A DNA stretch of 64,000 nucleotides, taken from the NCBI GenBank assembly GCA_027919835.1, contig JANVFP010000050.1, forward strand, positions 186,001-250,000, read 5' to 3'. This stretch comes from Lentinula raphanica. Lineage: Eukaryota > Basidiomycota > Agaricomycetes > Agaricales > Omphalotaceae. A program made the position numbers and the translations under genes. Positions 45,277 through 56,679 of the stretch are shown here, one piece after another. Each line of letters opens with the position of its first letter. The stretch's first letter is position 1. The notes under the pieces are model-generated. The model did not search any database, was not told the DNA's origin, and saw only the letters and a list, made by a program, of their open reading frames with translations.

Positions 45277-45664
45277 TGTAACCGTCCGTGGGATGGTTAT
45301 GGGATTTTATTGGAGCTGTTAAGCTTCAGATAGCTTGTGGCTTTTTAGTATCTTAGTTCACGCAAATGAACACGACGAGTCTTCTATTGAAACTCAATAT
45401 GCTACTGTTTTGACAAGAAAATAAGAACTACTGATTATCTAATAGTCCGTGGATTATACAGTTCATCGCAGTATAAAATCCACGGACTATTGAAACTCGA
45501 TATGCTACTGTTTTGACAAGAAAATAAGAACTACTGATTATCTAATAGTCCGTGGATTTTATACTGCGATGAACTGTATAGTTCATCGTGAGAATGTCCG
45601 ATAATATATACAAGATAAGATATAGATTGTACAAGATAAGTAAGTACGATAGGGGCCGGTTACA
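45277..45664 (-). mobile_element. LTR retrotransposon 3' LTR, 388 bp
   Basis: Bounded by perfect inverted ends TGTAACCG...CGGTTACA (TG...CA). Read on -, a polypurine tract (GGGGGAGGG) immediately precedes it, so this is a 3' LTR of a - strand element. It contains a duplicated segment of about 70 bp (45386-45456 and 45487-45557) and 33-bp inverted repeats around AATAGTCCGTGGATT. Confidence 0.8.
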
Positions 45665-45850
45665 CCCTCCCCCATTAGACTGAGCCCAGCAGTCTAGTTG
45701 CAAGATGAAGTATGTCAGCTGAAGCTGTAAAAACTCCGCGAAGTAGTCCGATAAGTCTCCACCACAGCGTCGCGAAGTAACAGGACTCGCTCTCGAAGCT
45801 CAACAAACCCTTCCGGGTAGGCCAGTAGGGCTCCGGGGGGTGCTTGGCTA
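45665..45850 (-). mobile_element. LTR element internal 3' remnant
   Basis: GC-rich stretch directly inside the 3' LTR containing the polypurine tract (45665-45673) and a short readable frame on - (CYFATLWWRLIGLLRGVF). The rest of the element is missing; an AT-rich sequence follows from 45850. Confidence 0.5.
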
Positions 45851-46840
45851 TTTAGTATATTTAATAATATTTAATAATTCTTTTATTATTTGATAGATAT
45901 ATTATAATAAATCTACTTTGCAAAGCTGTACTGCACTTTGCGAAGTGACTACGTTTACGGCAATCATGAAATCAGGTAAATTAGGGTTAGATCATTATGT
46001 CATTGATTTCCTTTTTGGGTTATGATATTTTTGAATAGAAAAAGCATAGAATGATATTATTGATCTTGAGGTGCTAAAACATGACAGAGGAAACCAAAAA
46101 TAGCTACAATGAGGTATTGGCTACCTCAGGCACATCAAAATTGCCTAAAAAGGAAATTGGTCCAAAAATAGAACTTGATCTCATCAGATAGCAAAAAATC
46201 AGAAAAAATCATAAAAAATACTCAAAAATTTCAGGGTTGCCTTGTTGGCCCTGAAAACGCAAAATAAAAAAAAATATGCGACAAGTGTAAAAAATGTTAT
46301 CACTCCCAATCATACTAAATCTAGGTATATATGATGTACATGCTATTTTTAGCACACCTAGTGCCCTCAGACACTTAGAATGGCTTATATCATTCAATAT
46401 ATTCAGCACACTCAATGCTTATTAAACTCAACACACTTGTTAATGAAAAAACTCAGGACAGTAGTAATGTATATCATACTCAATACACTTAACACACTCA
46501 ACAATGAAAACCCTCAGAACAGTGTTCATGTGTGTTATACTTAAAACACATAATACACTTAACAATGAAAAGTCTCGGAACAATACTAATGTATATCATG
46601 CTCAACACACTTCACAATGAAAAAACTCGGAACAGTGCTCATGTGTGTTATACTTCATCAATCAATATAACACACTTCACAATCAAAAACTTGGAGTAGT
46701 GTAATCACTCATTATACTTATCACACTGAACACACTTCATCAGTAAGTATAACACACCTATAATGGGACATTGTTATACTATAACACACATATTACAACA
46801 AGTTTTGGGCGCTCATGGGCGCTTATTTGGTGTTTTTGAG

Positions 46841-47026
46841 TCAAAAATCATTGATAACACACTCAATAATTTTTTTGTGGGCTGTATATTGTGTCAGAAT
46901 GTTGTTTATATCATACCTTCCTAGATACAATTTGGAGAACCAAAAAATACAGCCTATAGAGCTGGATATATGATAATCTTTTATGATTTTACACTGTTTT
47001 GTGTAAGTCACAGTGCATACATCCAT
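46841..47026 (-). CDS. foldback-element conserved small frame, copy 1
   Basis: 61-codon open frame (MDVCTVTYTKQC, NILTQYTAHKKIIECVINDF). It has counterparts at 47.31-47.51, 60.45-60.65 and 60.93-61.13 kb with the frame and most residues conserved although the DNA differs by more than 10 percent. No known domain. Coding status is unproven; it may be a fossil. Confidence 0.35.
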   Translation of the reverse strand: MDVCTVTYTKQCKIIKDYHISSSIGCIFWFSKLYLGRYDINNILTQYTAHKKIIECVINDF

Positions 47027-47309
47027 GTTATGAAGTCAAACTCCTTCTGGGCAATGAAAGGAGACATCCTACAACCTACTCTATGCTTACTCTGTGTCAT
47101 AAAGCCAAGAGACTTACAATGGGAGTCATTGAGTATGACATCTGTAGTTACATGCAAGTATACATATCACCAATATACATGAAATATGTAGATGTATATT
47201 ACAGAGTCCAATGGTCATGGTGAGTATCTGGATCATGTTTATACACTGTTAGTAGACTGTAGGAGTGCTCTCCTCATGAGACAGCTTTGGTATCTATGCA
47301 ATACATGGA

Positions 47310-47507
47310 CATATGTATTGTCATTTACCTAAAACACTGTTAAATCATAAAAGATCATGATATAGCCATCCCTACAGGCTGTAATTTTGAGTTCCCCGAA
47401 TTGTATCTAGGGGAGTATGATGTATACAACATCCTGACACAACAGAAAGTCTTTACAAAAATAATTGAGTTAGGTATTAATGAATTTCGACTCAAGAACA
47501 TCAAATA
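47310..47507 (+). pseudogene. foldback-element conserved small frame, copy 2
   Basis: Inverted counterpart of the frame at 46841-47026: MDICIVIYLKHC, one in-frame stop, then PTGCNFEFPELYLGEYDVYN and a stop at 47505-47507 after INEFRLKNIK. Confidence 0.35.
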
Positions 47508-47729
47508 AGCGCCCATAAGCGCCCAAAACTCGTTGTTATATGTGTGTTATAGTATAACAATGTCCTATTAAAGGTATGTTATTCTTACTGATGAAGTGTG
47601 TTCAGTGTGATATGTGTTATGAGTGATTACACTACTCTGATTTTTTATTGTTAAGTGTGTTATATTGATTGATGAAGTGTATCAAGTATATACACATGAG
47701 CACTGTTCCAACTTTTTTCATTGTAAAGT

Positions 47730-48135
47730 GTGTTGAGCATAATATACATTAGTATTGCTCTGAGACTTTTCATTGTTAAGTGTATTATGTGTTTTAAGTA
47801 TAACACACATGAACACTTTTTTGAGGGTTTTCATTCTTGAGTGTGTTAAGTGTGTTGAGCATGATATACATTAGTATTGTTCCGAGACTTTTCATTGTTA
47901 AGTGTATGATGAGTTTTAAGTATAACACACATGAACACTGTTTTGAGGGTTTTCATTGTTGAGTGTGTTAAATATGTTGAGTATGATATACATTAGTATT
48001 GTTCCAAGACTTTTCATTGTTAAGTGTATTATGTGTTTTAAGTATAACACACATGAACACTGTTCTGAGGGTTTTCATTGTTGAGTGTGTTAAGTGTATT
48101 GAGTATGATATACATTACTACTGTCCTGAGTTTTT
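47730..48135. repeat. about 124-bp tandem repeat in right foldback arm
   Basis: The block GAGYATGATATACATTA...TTCATTGTTAAGTG recurs at about 47730, 47856, 47974 and 48098, so the right arm was expanded relative to the left arm. Confidence 0.75.
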
Positions 48136-48179
48136 TCATTAACAAGTGTGTTGAGTTTAATAAGCATTGAGTGTGCTTC

Positions 48180-48725
48180 ATATGGTTCTACCGGGTTCCT
48201 TACTGATTCAGTCTTTAACCGCTTTCCAGATACACAAAGCTGAATCGGACGCAATAAAAGTTGAAACCCCGGATTCATCTTTCAGGAGCATTGGAGTCTT
48301 GGAGTCTTGGACAGCTCTTAAGTAAGTAGCTCGCAATGGCTATTCCTGACTCCTGAGCAGTGAGAACATGGCGAACAACGGCATATGTCGGACCGATCCG
48401 CGTGACAGCATTTTTAGAGGGTCTTGCAAGTTTCAAGACGACGAAAAGACACTGTCCTCCGTATTCCATATCTTTCAATCGACTATCATTCAACTTATCT
48501 CTATTATCGCTACATGGGTACCAACGATACTGCTGCATTCGCTAAACATAAATTCAAATCTTCCAGAGCTGCTGCCCGTCGTCGAGTGGCAACTCATGTA
48601 CCTCATACTATGGCCCTTCGTAAAAGGAATGGCAGGTCACCCGTTCCTCAGGTGCAAGCGCCAACCCTGGAATCTGTGAGTGGCTCAGACCTATCACCAA
48701 GCAGAGACCTGAATCCATTCCTCAG
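48180..48725. other. degraded host-type sequence upstream of RING gene 1
   Basis: CpG-containing, gene-like sequence resumes here after the foldback. Open + frames (48424-48765, 113 codons, Arg/Ser-rich) may be a 5' exon of RING gene 1; no motif is recognised. Confidence 0.35.
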
Positions 48726-49706
48726 ATGGGAACAAACCTCGAGCCCAGAGCGGCCACAGCCTTAACATCTGATTCATCCGCCACTCGAACGAACGATACC
48801 CACGCCAGCGCGTCAGTGACAACTAGGTCTTCCGTTGAAGAGAGCTTGATGCCTATCAGATCTTCGACCACTGATCCTCTCACTCGTTCAAGTGGCAGCA
48901 GGGCTTCTACCTCTATGATGCACCACTACTGGGACGCTTCGGATTTGGCTCCCTTGGCTCAAATGGCCTCTGATACTGGGCCTGAACCATTCGTTCGAAC
49001 GGGCCACACGCAGACCGGTGCTTCCACTTCGAGTTCTTTCATCGGAGCGAGTGCCGTGCCTACCAGATATTTTACTCCCGATTTTCTCACTGGAACAAAT
49101 CGCAGTAGGGCCTCCACTCCTGTGTTCCAGGAAGGTGTAGTAAACACGTTCAGACTTGCAGTCGATCAGTATGAGACTCAGTGGAATACTGTCATTGCCG
49201 ACCAAGTAAAAGTGCTCAACTGACTCAAAGAGAAGGAGGTGTTAGTACAGAAACAATATGATGTGCGTATTCCATGCCTACCGATGATCTGAGTGCTCAG
49301 CATGTTTCCCCTGTTGTCTCGCAGTCTTCGGAGAAGGAGACCGGGGATTATCTGGCAGTATGCAAAAGGAACTACGAATGCCCTCTTTGCTCAGATCTGG
49401 CTTGGGGAAACCATGTGTCAGTGACTCTTTGCCACACATCTATCCGACCATGCTCACTCGGCTTTTAGCCTTGGATGTGGCCATTCTTTCTGTGTGAGGT
49501 GTCTCAATTGAGCTAAAGCCGAGCACGAGCGAATGCGTCAACAGAAACCTGAAACTACAGAAGTCCTCTTTCATTGCCCAACTTGTCATTCTTCGGTCTG
49601 TGCCAAGCCGGTCCACTCTGTCACTATAGAGGCTGGCGTGAGAGCTGTAGCAGCGGAGTCTGGAGTAGCTGTACCACCAGCCGAACCCCTTCGATGGTTT
49701 TTGTAG
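48726..49706 (+). pseudogene. RING-finger protein gene 1 (Ser/Thr-rich), with stops
   Basis: A long Ser/Thr-rich region (48726-49223) and a helical segment (VDQYETQWNTVIADQVKVLN, TGA, LKEKEVLVQKQYD) lead through a GTGCGT...TCGCAG intron to a RING finger: ECPLCSDLAWGNHV, a second intron (GTCAGT...TTTTAG), LGCGHSFCVRC, then FHCPTC, giving the C-X2-C...C-G-H-X2-C-X2-C...C-P-X-C pattern of an E3 ubiquitin-ligase type RING. In-frame TGA codons at 49221-49223 and 49509-49511 break it, the latter directly after the RING core Cys. Ends at 49706. A paralogue follows at 50.9-51.8 kb with the second intron in the identical position. Confidence 0.7.
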
Positions 49707-50906
49707 ACTAATGTAGGCTAAGTTTGCACAGTTTTGATATGACCTCTACGATGAATGGTCAGACATTTGCCATCCAGAACAAAAAAATTTCAAGTAGTTG
49801 TAGCCCGGGCAAAACAGTGGGTACACTGGCATTCTAGATTTGATCTTCCGATGTGGCCAACCTTTACTGGCGGGCGATGAACGCTGAAAAACACGTTACA
49901 ACTGACTTTTAGCTCGGAATCAGGTAGCGGTACCATCTGAAAGGCTGGTTAGAGTTATCTTCATCAGAGCAGCTTTCGCAAGACGCGCCGCGAATCGCGA
50001 CGTGATTCATATCACGTGACGGTTTTCAGGAAGCACTACGCAGAGCCGTTTCAAACTTCAGACTTCAACTTTCAAAATTTCAACCTTCAAGCTCGATGTC
50101 TTCCAAAGACAAATTGAGAGCGGGTCATTATCAACCTTGTCTCTTTGCCAACAGTGCTCTTAATCCCAAATCCTTCAAGAAACCTACATGCACTCATATT
50201 CGATTTCGAGTCATTCAAAGTCGGGACTTGGTATGTCCCTCAGGTTCTCAATTCTGGAGTAAAACTTAGCTATAATGAAAACTTTTTGCATAGTCTACAA
50301 CTCAACAATGCTCCTCCCGACTTCATATACAAGCTTCAAACATATTTGAGCGACAAAAGCCCAACCGGCACGGCGGAGAATCACCGAGTCGTCCTGGAGC
50401 AGACCTATCCTTATTTCAGGGTGCTCGTATTGGTGCTCAAAATCCACGCAGGGAATACATGCCGCTGTCTTCACTCATCCGGTGGTGCTACCAGACCTGA
50501 TGACACTGATAGGGTCTATGTCTCCGGTTAGCGCTAACGGCGACATCCACGACTCGGTCCCTGCTAGAGATTCTCTAGATCTGTTCCTGGCCGGTCCAGT
50601 GAATATGAATCCTCTTGAAAAGAGCAGCAATACTACTCTTTTTCTCAGTTACCGTCAACTGGAAAAGTTATCTTCCCCACAATGCAGTCCTTCGTTTCCA
50701 GAAAATCCCACTTATGTTTCCTTGTACATGGCATATGCCTGTAACTGTCCGACACTAGCGTTGTCATATCCCTCGTGCCGAATGTTTATCGATTGCTCCA
50801 GCCTCGTGGTAGTTATGCCTTCAGGTAAATCGCGTGTTAGTACTAGTCCTAAATCCCGACTGACCTTTGTCTTCTCCACAGCGACAGTCATCTTCTCATA
50901 CTTTCT
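49707..50906. other. degraded host-type sequence between RING genes
   Basis: Several short + frames (50097-50260; 50145-50531; 50482-50830 with a plausible GTAAAT...CTCCACAG intron ending at 50880) look exon-like in composition but show no recognisable domain. They may be upstream exons of RING gene 2 or another decayed gene. Confidence 0.35.
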
Positions 50907-51830
50907 ATGGCACCTGAACGCGCTCGTAGAACTTCCCGTCATCGAACCAACCAAGAATCATATTCGCCTGGGCCTAGTTCTACCATGACTTTACGTAGTA
51001 CGATGAGAAAGTCCCAGGATGCCAATGCCACTATCACTTCCAGATCTACCACAGCGATCAGCACGCCTACTGCCGTTACTGGCACAGCGGCGGGAGAGTC
51101 CAATCTTTTGCCAGCGTTTCACAGCTCCGTCGACCTGGTTAGCCATGATCTCCCGCTTGAAGCACGCATGCTTTCGAATCTTGCGCCTCTTGATACAGTA
51201 GTCACGCCCGAAGGCTCCAGCCCTTTATCCGAGCCTGCATCCCACGTCGGCGCCAGTGCATATACGCAGGATCTTCCGTTGAAGCCACTCATTCCAGTCG
51301 AACTTCCCAGTACAGATCCTTACATCAAGAGATTGGAAATCTTTTCTGTATCGACCACGCTTGTCTTCGACGAACAAGAAGCTTTGATCAAGTCCACGAC
51401 TGAGTATATTGAATTACTAACACAGCTCTGTATGGTGAGTCTTCATCTCCCTCATCTCCCTCGATCTCTGTCGTCTTAATCATCTCTTAGGATTATCAAG
51501 AAATTCTAGACTCGAAGCAAGTCATAGAACGAATCGACCATAGTTGTTGGTCTTGCAAGGAACTTGCGTGGAATCCTCACGTGTACGCCTTATATCTTGC
51601 TGTATCTCCAAATTTTGACCCTTCATAGTTTGAGATGTGGGCATGTCGTTTGCACATGATGCATCACCAATGCTCGTGTCTCGAGATTGAGACAGGAAAG
51701 ATCTGCCAATGCCCAACATGCAGGTCTTCTGTTTGACATAAACCAATCCCATGTATCGCCATTCAAACTACGATCGACAGGATAGCCTCCAAGCTGGATG
51801 TTACACCCGCTCAACATACCCTTGAATGGC
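50907..51830 (+). pseudogene. RING-finger protein gene 2 (Ser/Thr-rich), frameshifted
   Basis: Paralogue of the gene at 48.7-49.7 kb. Ser/Thr/Pro-rich N-terminus (50907-51434), intron GTGAGT...CTTAG (51435-51490), helix DYQEILDSKQVIERIDHSCW, RING start CWSCKELAWNPHV, then an intron in the same place and phase as in RING gene 1 (GTACGC...TCATAG), LRCGHVVCT, a TGA at 51657-51659, and after a frame shift QCPTCRSSV. Decay at the same RING position as in its neighbour. Product, if any, would be an E3-type RING protein. Confidence 0.65.
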
Positions 51831-52585
51831 CCGATCTTTGAATTCTCGTGTGGACTTTCATTTCTCATTGCAGGTAATCATAGAGCGGCATTGTATACAC
51901 ATTTCTTCTTGTTCTTTCCAACTCTCAACTGCCCCCTTGTTGTTTTCTCTTCGACTTTCACCCCATTGTGACATTTCTATGCCCTTCAGTGGCTTTCTTT
52001 ATCGGTTATTCTTGACCGCCCCTTGATCTTGTTTGCTGGCTAGACGCTTTCCTGTTATTTTTCGCATCATCTACCACTCCCAATGGATCTTATCTTCTGA
52101 AGGTCTTGAGCAATGTGGAGGAACGGCATAAGATAACAAACGGCCGAGCTTTTTACCCATTGGTGAACAGCAGATATTGGCCGCACTACAACAAACCATA
52201 CGCCATATGATAGGAAGGTTTATTGTTGAAGCCCATGGAGTGACTCGGACATATTACTATATCGAGATACTCAAGCTGTGAGTCGGTATGTATTCCAGAA
52301 TCCAGACTCATACCAGTATCACTCGTTTATGCGGTCGTTCCTAGTACATATATCTGCCACATGTGGACGTCAAATTCTCTACATTAGAGACCTCTCTGCA
52401 GGATTAGTGAAGCGTTGGCCGTGTATATCCTACGTTCACTGCCAAATGTACTCAAGAACAAACTTTTTTCGTTGCTGATGTTTCTTCAGATTGTCAAGAA
52501 GTCACAAGCTGGCGGCGGTGTCGACGTCAAGATCGAGCATGCTGTCTACCAGTCAGCCAAGCTGTTTGGACGCCATTTCGACGAA
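51831..52585 (+). pseudogene. host gene of unknown family, 5' part
   Basis: Exon-like + frames, the clearest at 52415-52585 (ALAVYILRSLPNVLKNKLFS, then SQAGGGVDVKIEHAVYQSAK, LFGRHFDE). The frame runs straight into the CATCAGG element. Excising the element and one AA gives FDEKDEFLSHTYHQTK, so the element interrupted a coding exon. The helical Leu-rich start recalls GAP-type helical domains, but I do not recognise the family. Confidence 0.5.
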
Positions 52586-52924
52586 CATCAGGAAAATACC
52601 CCATAGCCTTGAGTCAGAATGAGTCAACCCTAGTGGCATAGGTTGCCTTAAGGCAGTCAAGTCAACCAATTCACTTGAGTGGCTTGAGCCAAGGTTCAGA
52701 TTTTTCCCATTCTCAAGTTAACCTGAAGTTAACCTGAGTTAACTTGAACCACTTGAGTTTCTTTCAAAGCAACTTAAGTTTATATCAAGTTCAGCAAGTA
52801 AACTCAGGACGTCATGAAGATATTGGTATCAGCACATAAGGACATTTTATTTTTTAAATTTATGACAGGAATACATAGGTATAGTGACTGGAGCAGTAAC
52901 AGTAAAGACTCAAGCAGTGTAAGA

Positions 52925-53400
52925 AACAGTACCCTATGATAGCTCCAAAATGAGCTCAGCACGAAGGAAATTGAACAAGAACTCACCTGGAGACCTGTAT
53001 GCCTTCCTCCTAGTACCTAAGTAAGATAGATTGCCAGGTTGTTAGAGAATACCTGGTGCAGTAAAGATATGATTTGGGGAGTGGCTAACACCCTATAACA
53101 GCGTAAAAATGAGCTCAGCATGAAGGGATTTGAATAAAAACTCACCTGGAAACCTATATGCCTTCTTCCTGGTACCTGGATAAGATAGACTGCCACATTA
53201 TAAGAGAATGCCTTGAGCAGTGGAGATACGGTTTGAAGACCAGTTAACACCCTGTAACAGCTTTAAATTGAGCTTAGCATGAAGGGATTTGAATAAGAAC
53301 TCACCTGGGAACCTATATGCCTTCCTCCTCATACTTGGATAAGATAGACTGCTACGTTGTAAGAGAATGCCTTGAGTGTTAATATTAGTTATAAAGTGAG
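52925..53400. repeat. 159-bp tandem repeat, three copies
   Basis: The block starting ACTCACCTGG recurs at 52981, 53140 and 53299 (exact 159-bp spacing), each containing ATGAGCTCAGCATGAAGGG or a variant. Confidence 0.85.
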
Positions 53401-53904
53401 CTAAGCAGTTGAATAAACACTTACTCAATAGCCTGAGCATCCAGTAACAATTGTTAAGCTTTAAAGAAAAAAAGTAAGAAAGAGTGAAAGTGAGGATAGT
53501 GGGAGTATAAAGACAAGAAGCGTCAAACAAGTCAAAGTTCAACTATCATGTGACTTTGTTTCTGGGCGTCAAAGTACTGGGACAAGTACTTTGACGCCCA
53601 GGAGAGTAACATAAGCTTGCTGACCATATAACTTTTAGTAAGAAAAAAGCATGAAAAATTAGCTGATTATTTTACAAGGGCATCTATATTGAGTGTAAGA
53701 TATATCAGGTTGATATATCTATTGATAACAGTTTGAGTTTTGAGGAAACTCAAAAGATTGTCAGTGAGCAAAACAAAAATGTTGCTCGTAGATATAAAAG
53801 GAAACAGCGAGGCCAGAGGCAACAAAAAAGTTGGTTCACATGACCTGCACATGATTTATTACTATGTTGTTGCTTTTCTGCATATCTTGTCTTCATCTCA
53901 TTCA

Positions 53905-54600
53905 TTATTAGAGATCTTAGGTGCATCTTGAAGCCCTGAAAGAGGGCTATTTATTTTATTTACTTGCATTTCATCAGCTAATATCATCATGTTATTATTG
54001 CCTGTTCATATTTTCCAATGGCAAGCACCTGTTTTATACATACTTCGTCTAAATCTCATTCAATATTAAACATTCTGGGGGATGTTGTGAGACTCTCAAA
54101 TAAAGCTTTCAGATGTATCTCTTTGTATTTCATAAAAAATCCTTGTTATACTTATTGATTGCAGTTAGCACCTCACTTTTCTATATATTTTGTTTTGTTT
54201 TTATTCAATTCTGGGTTTCTTGGGAGCGTTCTGAAGCTCCTGAATAAGGCTTTTAAACATATTCATTGGCACTTCATCAAAGAATCTCACTATCTAGTTA
54301 TTCCTTGTTTATTATTATCTATAATGAGCACCTTGTTTTTTAAATATCTCATTGTATTCTGATCTGATTCTAAGTGTCCTGGAGGCGTTTTTAAGTCCTC
54401 AAATGAGGCCTACATAATATGCATTTATACTTCATCAAAAGATCTGCTCACCATTATTCACAGCTAATACTTCACAAAGTTTCTGCAAATCTTGTTTTAT
54501 TTCAATTTATCTATAAGCATCCTTGAGGCATTTTGAGGCCTTCCATTACAGCTTGCAAATATACTTATTTAGCCTTTATCAAGTAATGGAATTTGTAGAT
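53905..54600. repeat. degenerate 140-160 bp tandem repeat, about five copies
   Basis: Related blocks (TCYTGGRGGCRTTYTGAAGC...AATAAGGC...TTCATCAAA) begin near 53912, 54071, 54211, 54371 and 54521. They are unlike the 159-bp array but of similar length. Confidence 0.6.
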
Positions 54601-54850
54601 GTACTCACTTGCACCCTACCATAAATATCATTGTCTCACTATAAGTACATATTATACTTTGTGATATTTCAAGCAAACTGAATCTTACCAGGCTAACTTG
54701 AGTAGAGGCAAATGCTCCAAGTTCTCTCAAGTTCTCTCAAGTTCTCTCAAGTTACTGAAGTTGTCTTGAGTAACCTGAGTAGCCTGAGTATAAGTTTATA
54801 CCTGAGTTAACTTGAAGTTACTTTGAGGCCAAAGGCTTTTTCCTGATGAA

Positions 54851-55140
54851 AAAGATGAATTCTTGAGCCATACTTATCACCAGACAAAGTACTGATGTGC
54901 TGAAGGTGACTCGAAACCGCTTCAGCCTTGACTATCATCATATTGATCTACGTTTCAGTCTTCCTTCGGAGCAGACGTGTCCAACGAAGAATGGTTACTC
55001 ATCAAGGCGTTAAAGCAGGTCAGACCATTCAATCCTTTGTTGCAGTAATACCCTTGCTCATTCTTTGCAGCAGTTCAACATCGATTGAGAATGATGAAGG
55101 AATTGTCCCCATCTACAGGTACAGATGAATTGTCGCATGC
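54851..55140 (+). pseudogene. host gene of unknown family, 3' part
   Basis: Continuation of the reading frame cut by the 2.26-kb element (KDEFLSHTYHQTK, then a stop or frame shift, SLDYHHIDLRFSLPSEQTC). No known domain. Confidence 0.4.
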
Positions 55141-55386
55141 GCTATACACGAATATCACATTGATCATCAGTTTCATTCGTGTATTAGTACATATATATGA
55201 ATCACGGTTGGATTGACCACCGTTCACGCATTTTCTGCGTTCCGTGAAGCTGCATTGCTTGGGGTCGGAAGTGTGACACAAAATCAAAGCTCTAGCTTAA
55301 AGCGAAGCCTAAGGTCAACTTGATAATATCATTTCCTGTACAATAGATATCATCATCGTTGTACACAACTCGAGCGACTCGGCACC
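55141..55386. other. spacer, no gene seen
   Basis: Probable 3' flank of the GH16-like gene and of the unknown gene. Nothing recognisable. Confidence 0.35.
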
Positions 55387-56500
55387 CTATATCTTACACC
55401 GCGCGACATGCCCTGCCTCACTACAAGCCTGACTGAACTTCTGTTCATCCATACTTGTCGAATTGAAATACAGCTTAATGTATTCCACTGTGGCAACAAC
55501 ATTGGATCTCGGAGGTCCTTGAGAAAAGCCAGGATCGCCATTAGGCCATACGTTGAGCACAATCTCAGAGGGGAGGTCGGGACATTCTTGGTTATTGTCT
55601 ATTCAAAACCACATCGCAATGAGCCTTCTTGTTGGAAGATAATGAATCAAGAAGCGCATACCGCTTTCAGAGTTGTAATAATACTTCGTGGCGGTCTTGA
55701 GCCAGTCAAAACGGTGTTCGCCAAAAGTTCTGCATCAGTTTATGCTTGGTAGAACGCGAAGCCTTGAAGACGCATGTAAAGTTGGCACTGCTAACGTTCA
55801 CATCCCTGTAAGCTTCATCATCCACTTCTCCATTAACCATTCCGGGCTGGTTCGTGTGTTGAACATGCTGGGGGCTCTTATCATCGAAAGACAGGAATTG
55901 AATGTCTTGTTCTTGCGAGTCAGACTCGTAAGAGAAGAAACCTGAAGAGAATGGTTGTGTGAGGGAAGTATAAGGCGAATGATAATCGATTCGATCAAGT
56001 ATTCACCAAAGACAACCCCAGGTACAGTCGGGACAGCCGCACGCATGCGGAAAGCACCATGCAGAGTATTTGATCGTTTCGTGAATATCTCCACAGAAAG
56101 AACCTCGCTACTACCGGCTGTATGCTAGATAATTTTATGAATATAGCATGATCATCTAGCCATTTCGCGCAGAAACGAAAAAAAAGTTACTTACAGCACT
56201 AGCCTGTATACCCAGCGCGCTTTTGTGTTCTGAAACATTCGCTTTGATATACTGAATATCAGCAGTAGCTGAACCGGATTGTGGCTCATTGTCTGTAGAA
56301 ACGATCCAGTCGTCACCCAAGGCAGCGAGAGCTCCTGATGAAGATTTGGTGAAGTCCGTGACAACAGATTCTCTCCATACATGGCCTGGGTCGTCAACAT
56401 ATCCACAGGAGCAATTACCGGCGTAGCTGAAGCCCGTCAGGATCACTAGCAGAAACGTTTCGACTGCGAAGAAGTAGTGACTATCAAAGGAAAGTTTCAT
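55387..56500 (-). pseudogene. GH16-like secreted glycosidase, catalytic Glu replaced
   Basis: Glycoside hydrolase family 16-like, a secreted fungal concanavalin-fold protein expected to act on beta-glucans. Start at 56500 gives a signal peptide (MKLSFDSHYFFAVETFLLVI) and a mature start NCSCGYVDDPGHVWRE. Intron GTAAGT...ATCTAG joins QASA to HTAGSSEVLSVEIFTKR; PTVPGVVFG is joined by GTGAAT...CTTCAG to FFSYESDSQEQDIQFLSFDD. GH16 needs E-x-D-x-E; here it is E-Q-D-I-Q, the acid/base Glu being Gln (codon 55898-55900). Later, FGEHRFDWLKTATKYYYN follows only after a frame shift at about 55760-55720, then DNNQECPDLPSEIVLNVW, NGDPGFSQGPP and VATVEYIKLYFNSTS. The end at 55387 matches the family C-terminus. 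Probably inactive. Confidence 0.75.
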
Positions 56501-56679
56501 CGGGATGGGATTCGAAAGAGAGATTAGAGAACGAGATTCGAGGGTCTTCCGGAAGACACCACTGATATGAGAAAAAGCAAAGCTCCTGAGCTTGCAGACT
56601 GAGAAGAAGGACAAGAAAATGAGAGCTGTGAGAACCAGGGGGAATAAGTTCAAGTTGAACTAGAGGCGAAATATACTCA

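Larger units (their letters stand above)
45990..48176. mobile_element. foldback element, truncated on the right
   Basis: Inverted arms about 46.39-47.03 kb and 47.34-48.18 kb. The left arm extends further out (to about 46.0 kb) and matches the arm of the foldback at 59222-62092, including CAGGGTTGCCTTGTTGGCCC (versus CAGGGGTGCC...) and GCAAAATAAAAAAAAATA. The right arm stops at 48176 inside the repeat. Both arms are built of AACACACTTAACAATGAAAA-type units, and each carries a conserved 60-67 codon frame. Confidence 0.8.
52586..54848. mobile_element. CATCAGG-family element, 2263 bp, no transposase
   Basis: Ends CATCAGGAAAATACC and GGCTTTTTCCTGATG with an AA duplication (52584-52585, 54849-54850). 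Subterminal zones are rich in TCAAGTTAACCTGAGTTAAC-type direct and inverted motifs (52620-52800, 54700-54830). The interior is AT-rich with two tandem-repeat arrays and no credible gene. Confidence 0.85.

Noticed and set aside
53198..53542. 114-codon minus-strand ORF in the 2.26-kb element
   Set aside because: It covers the 159-bp tandem array and shows no protein-family signal.
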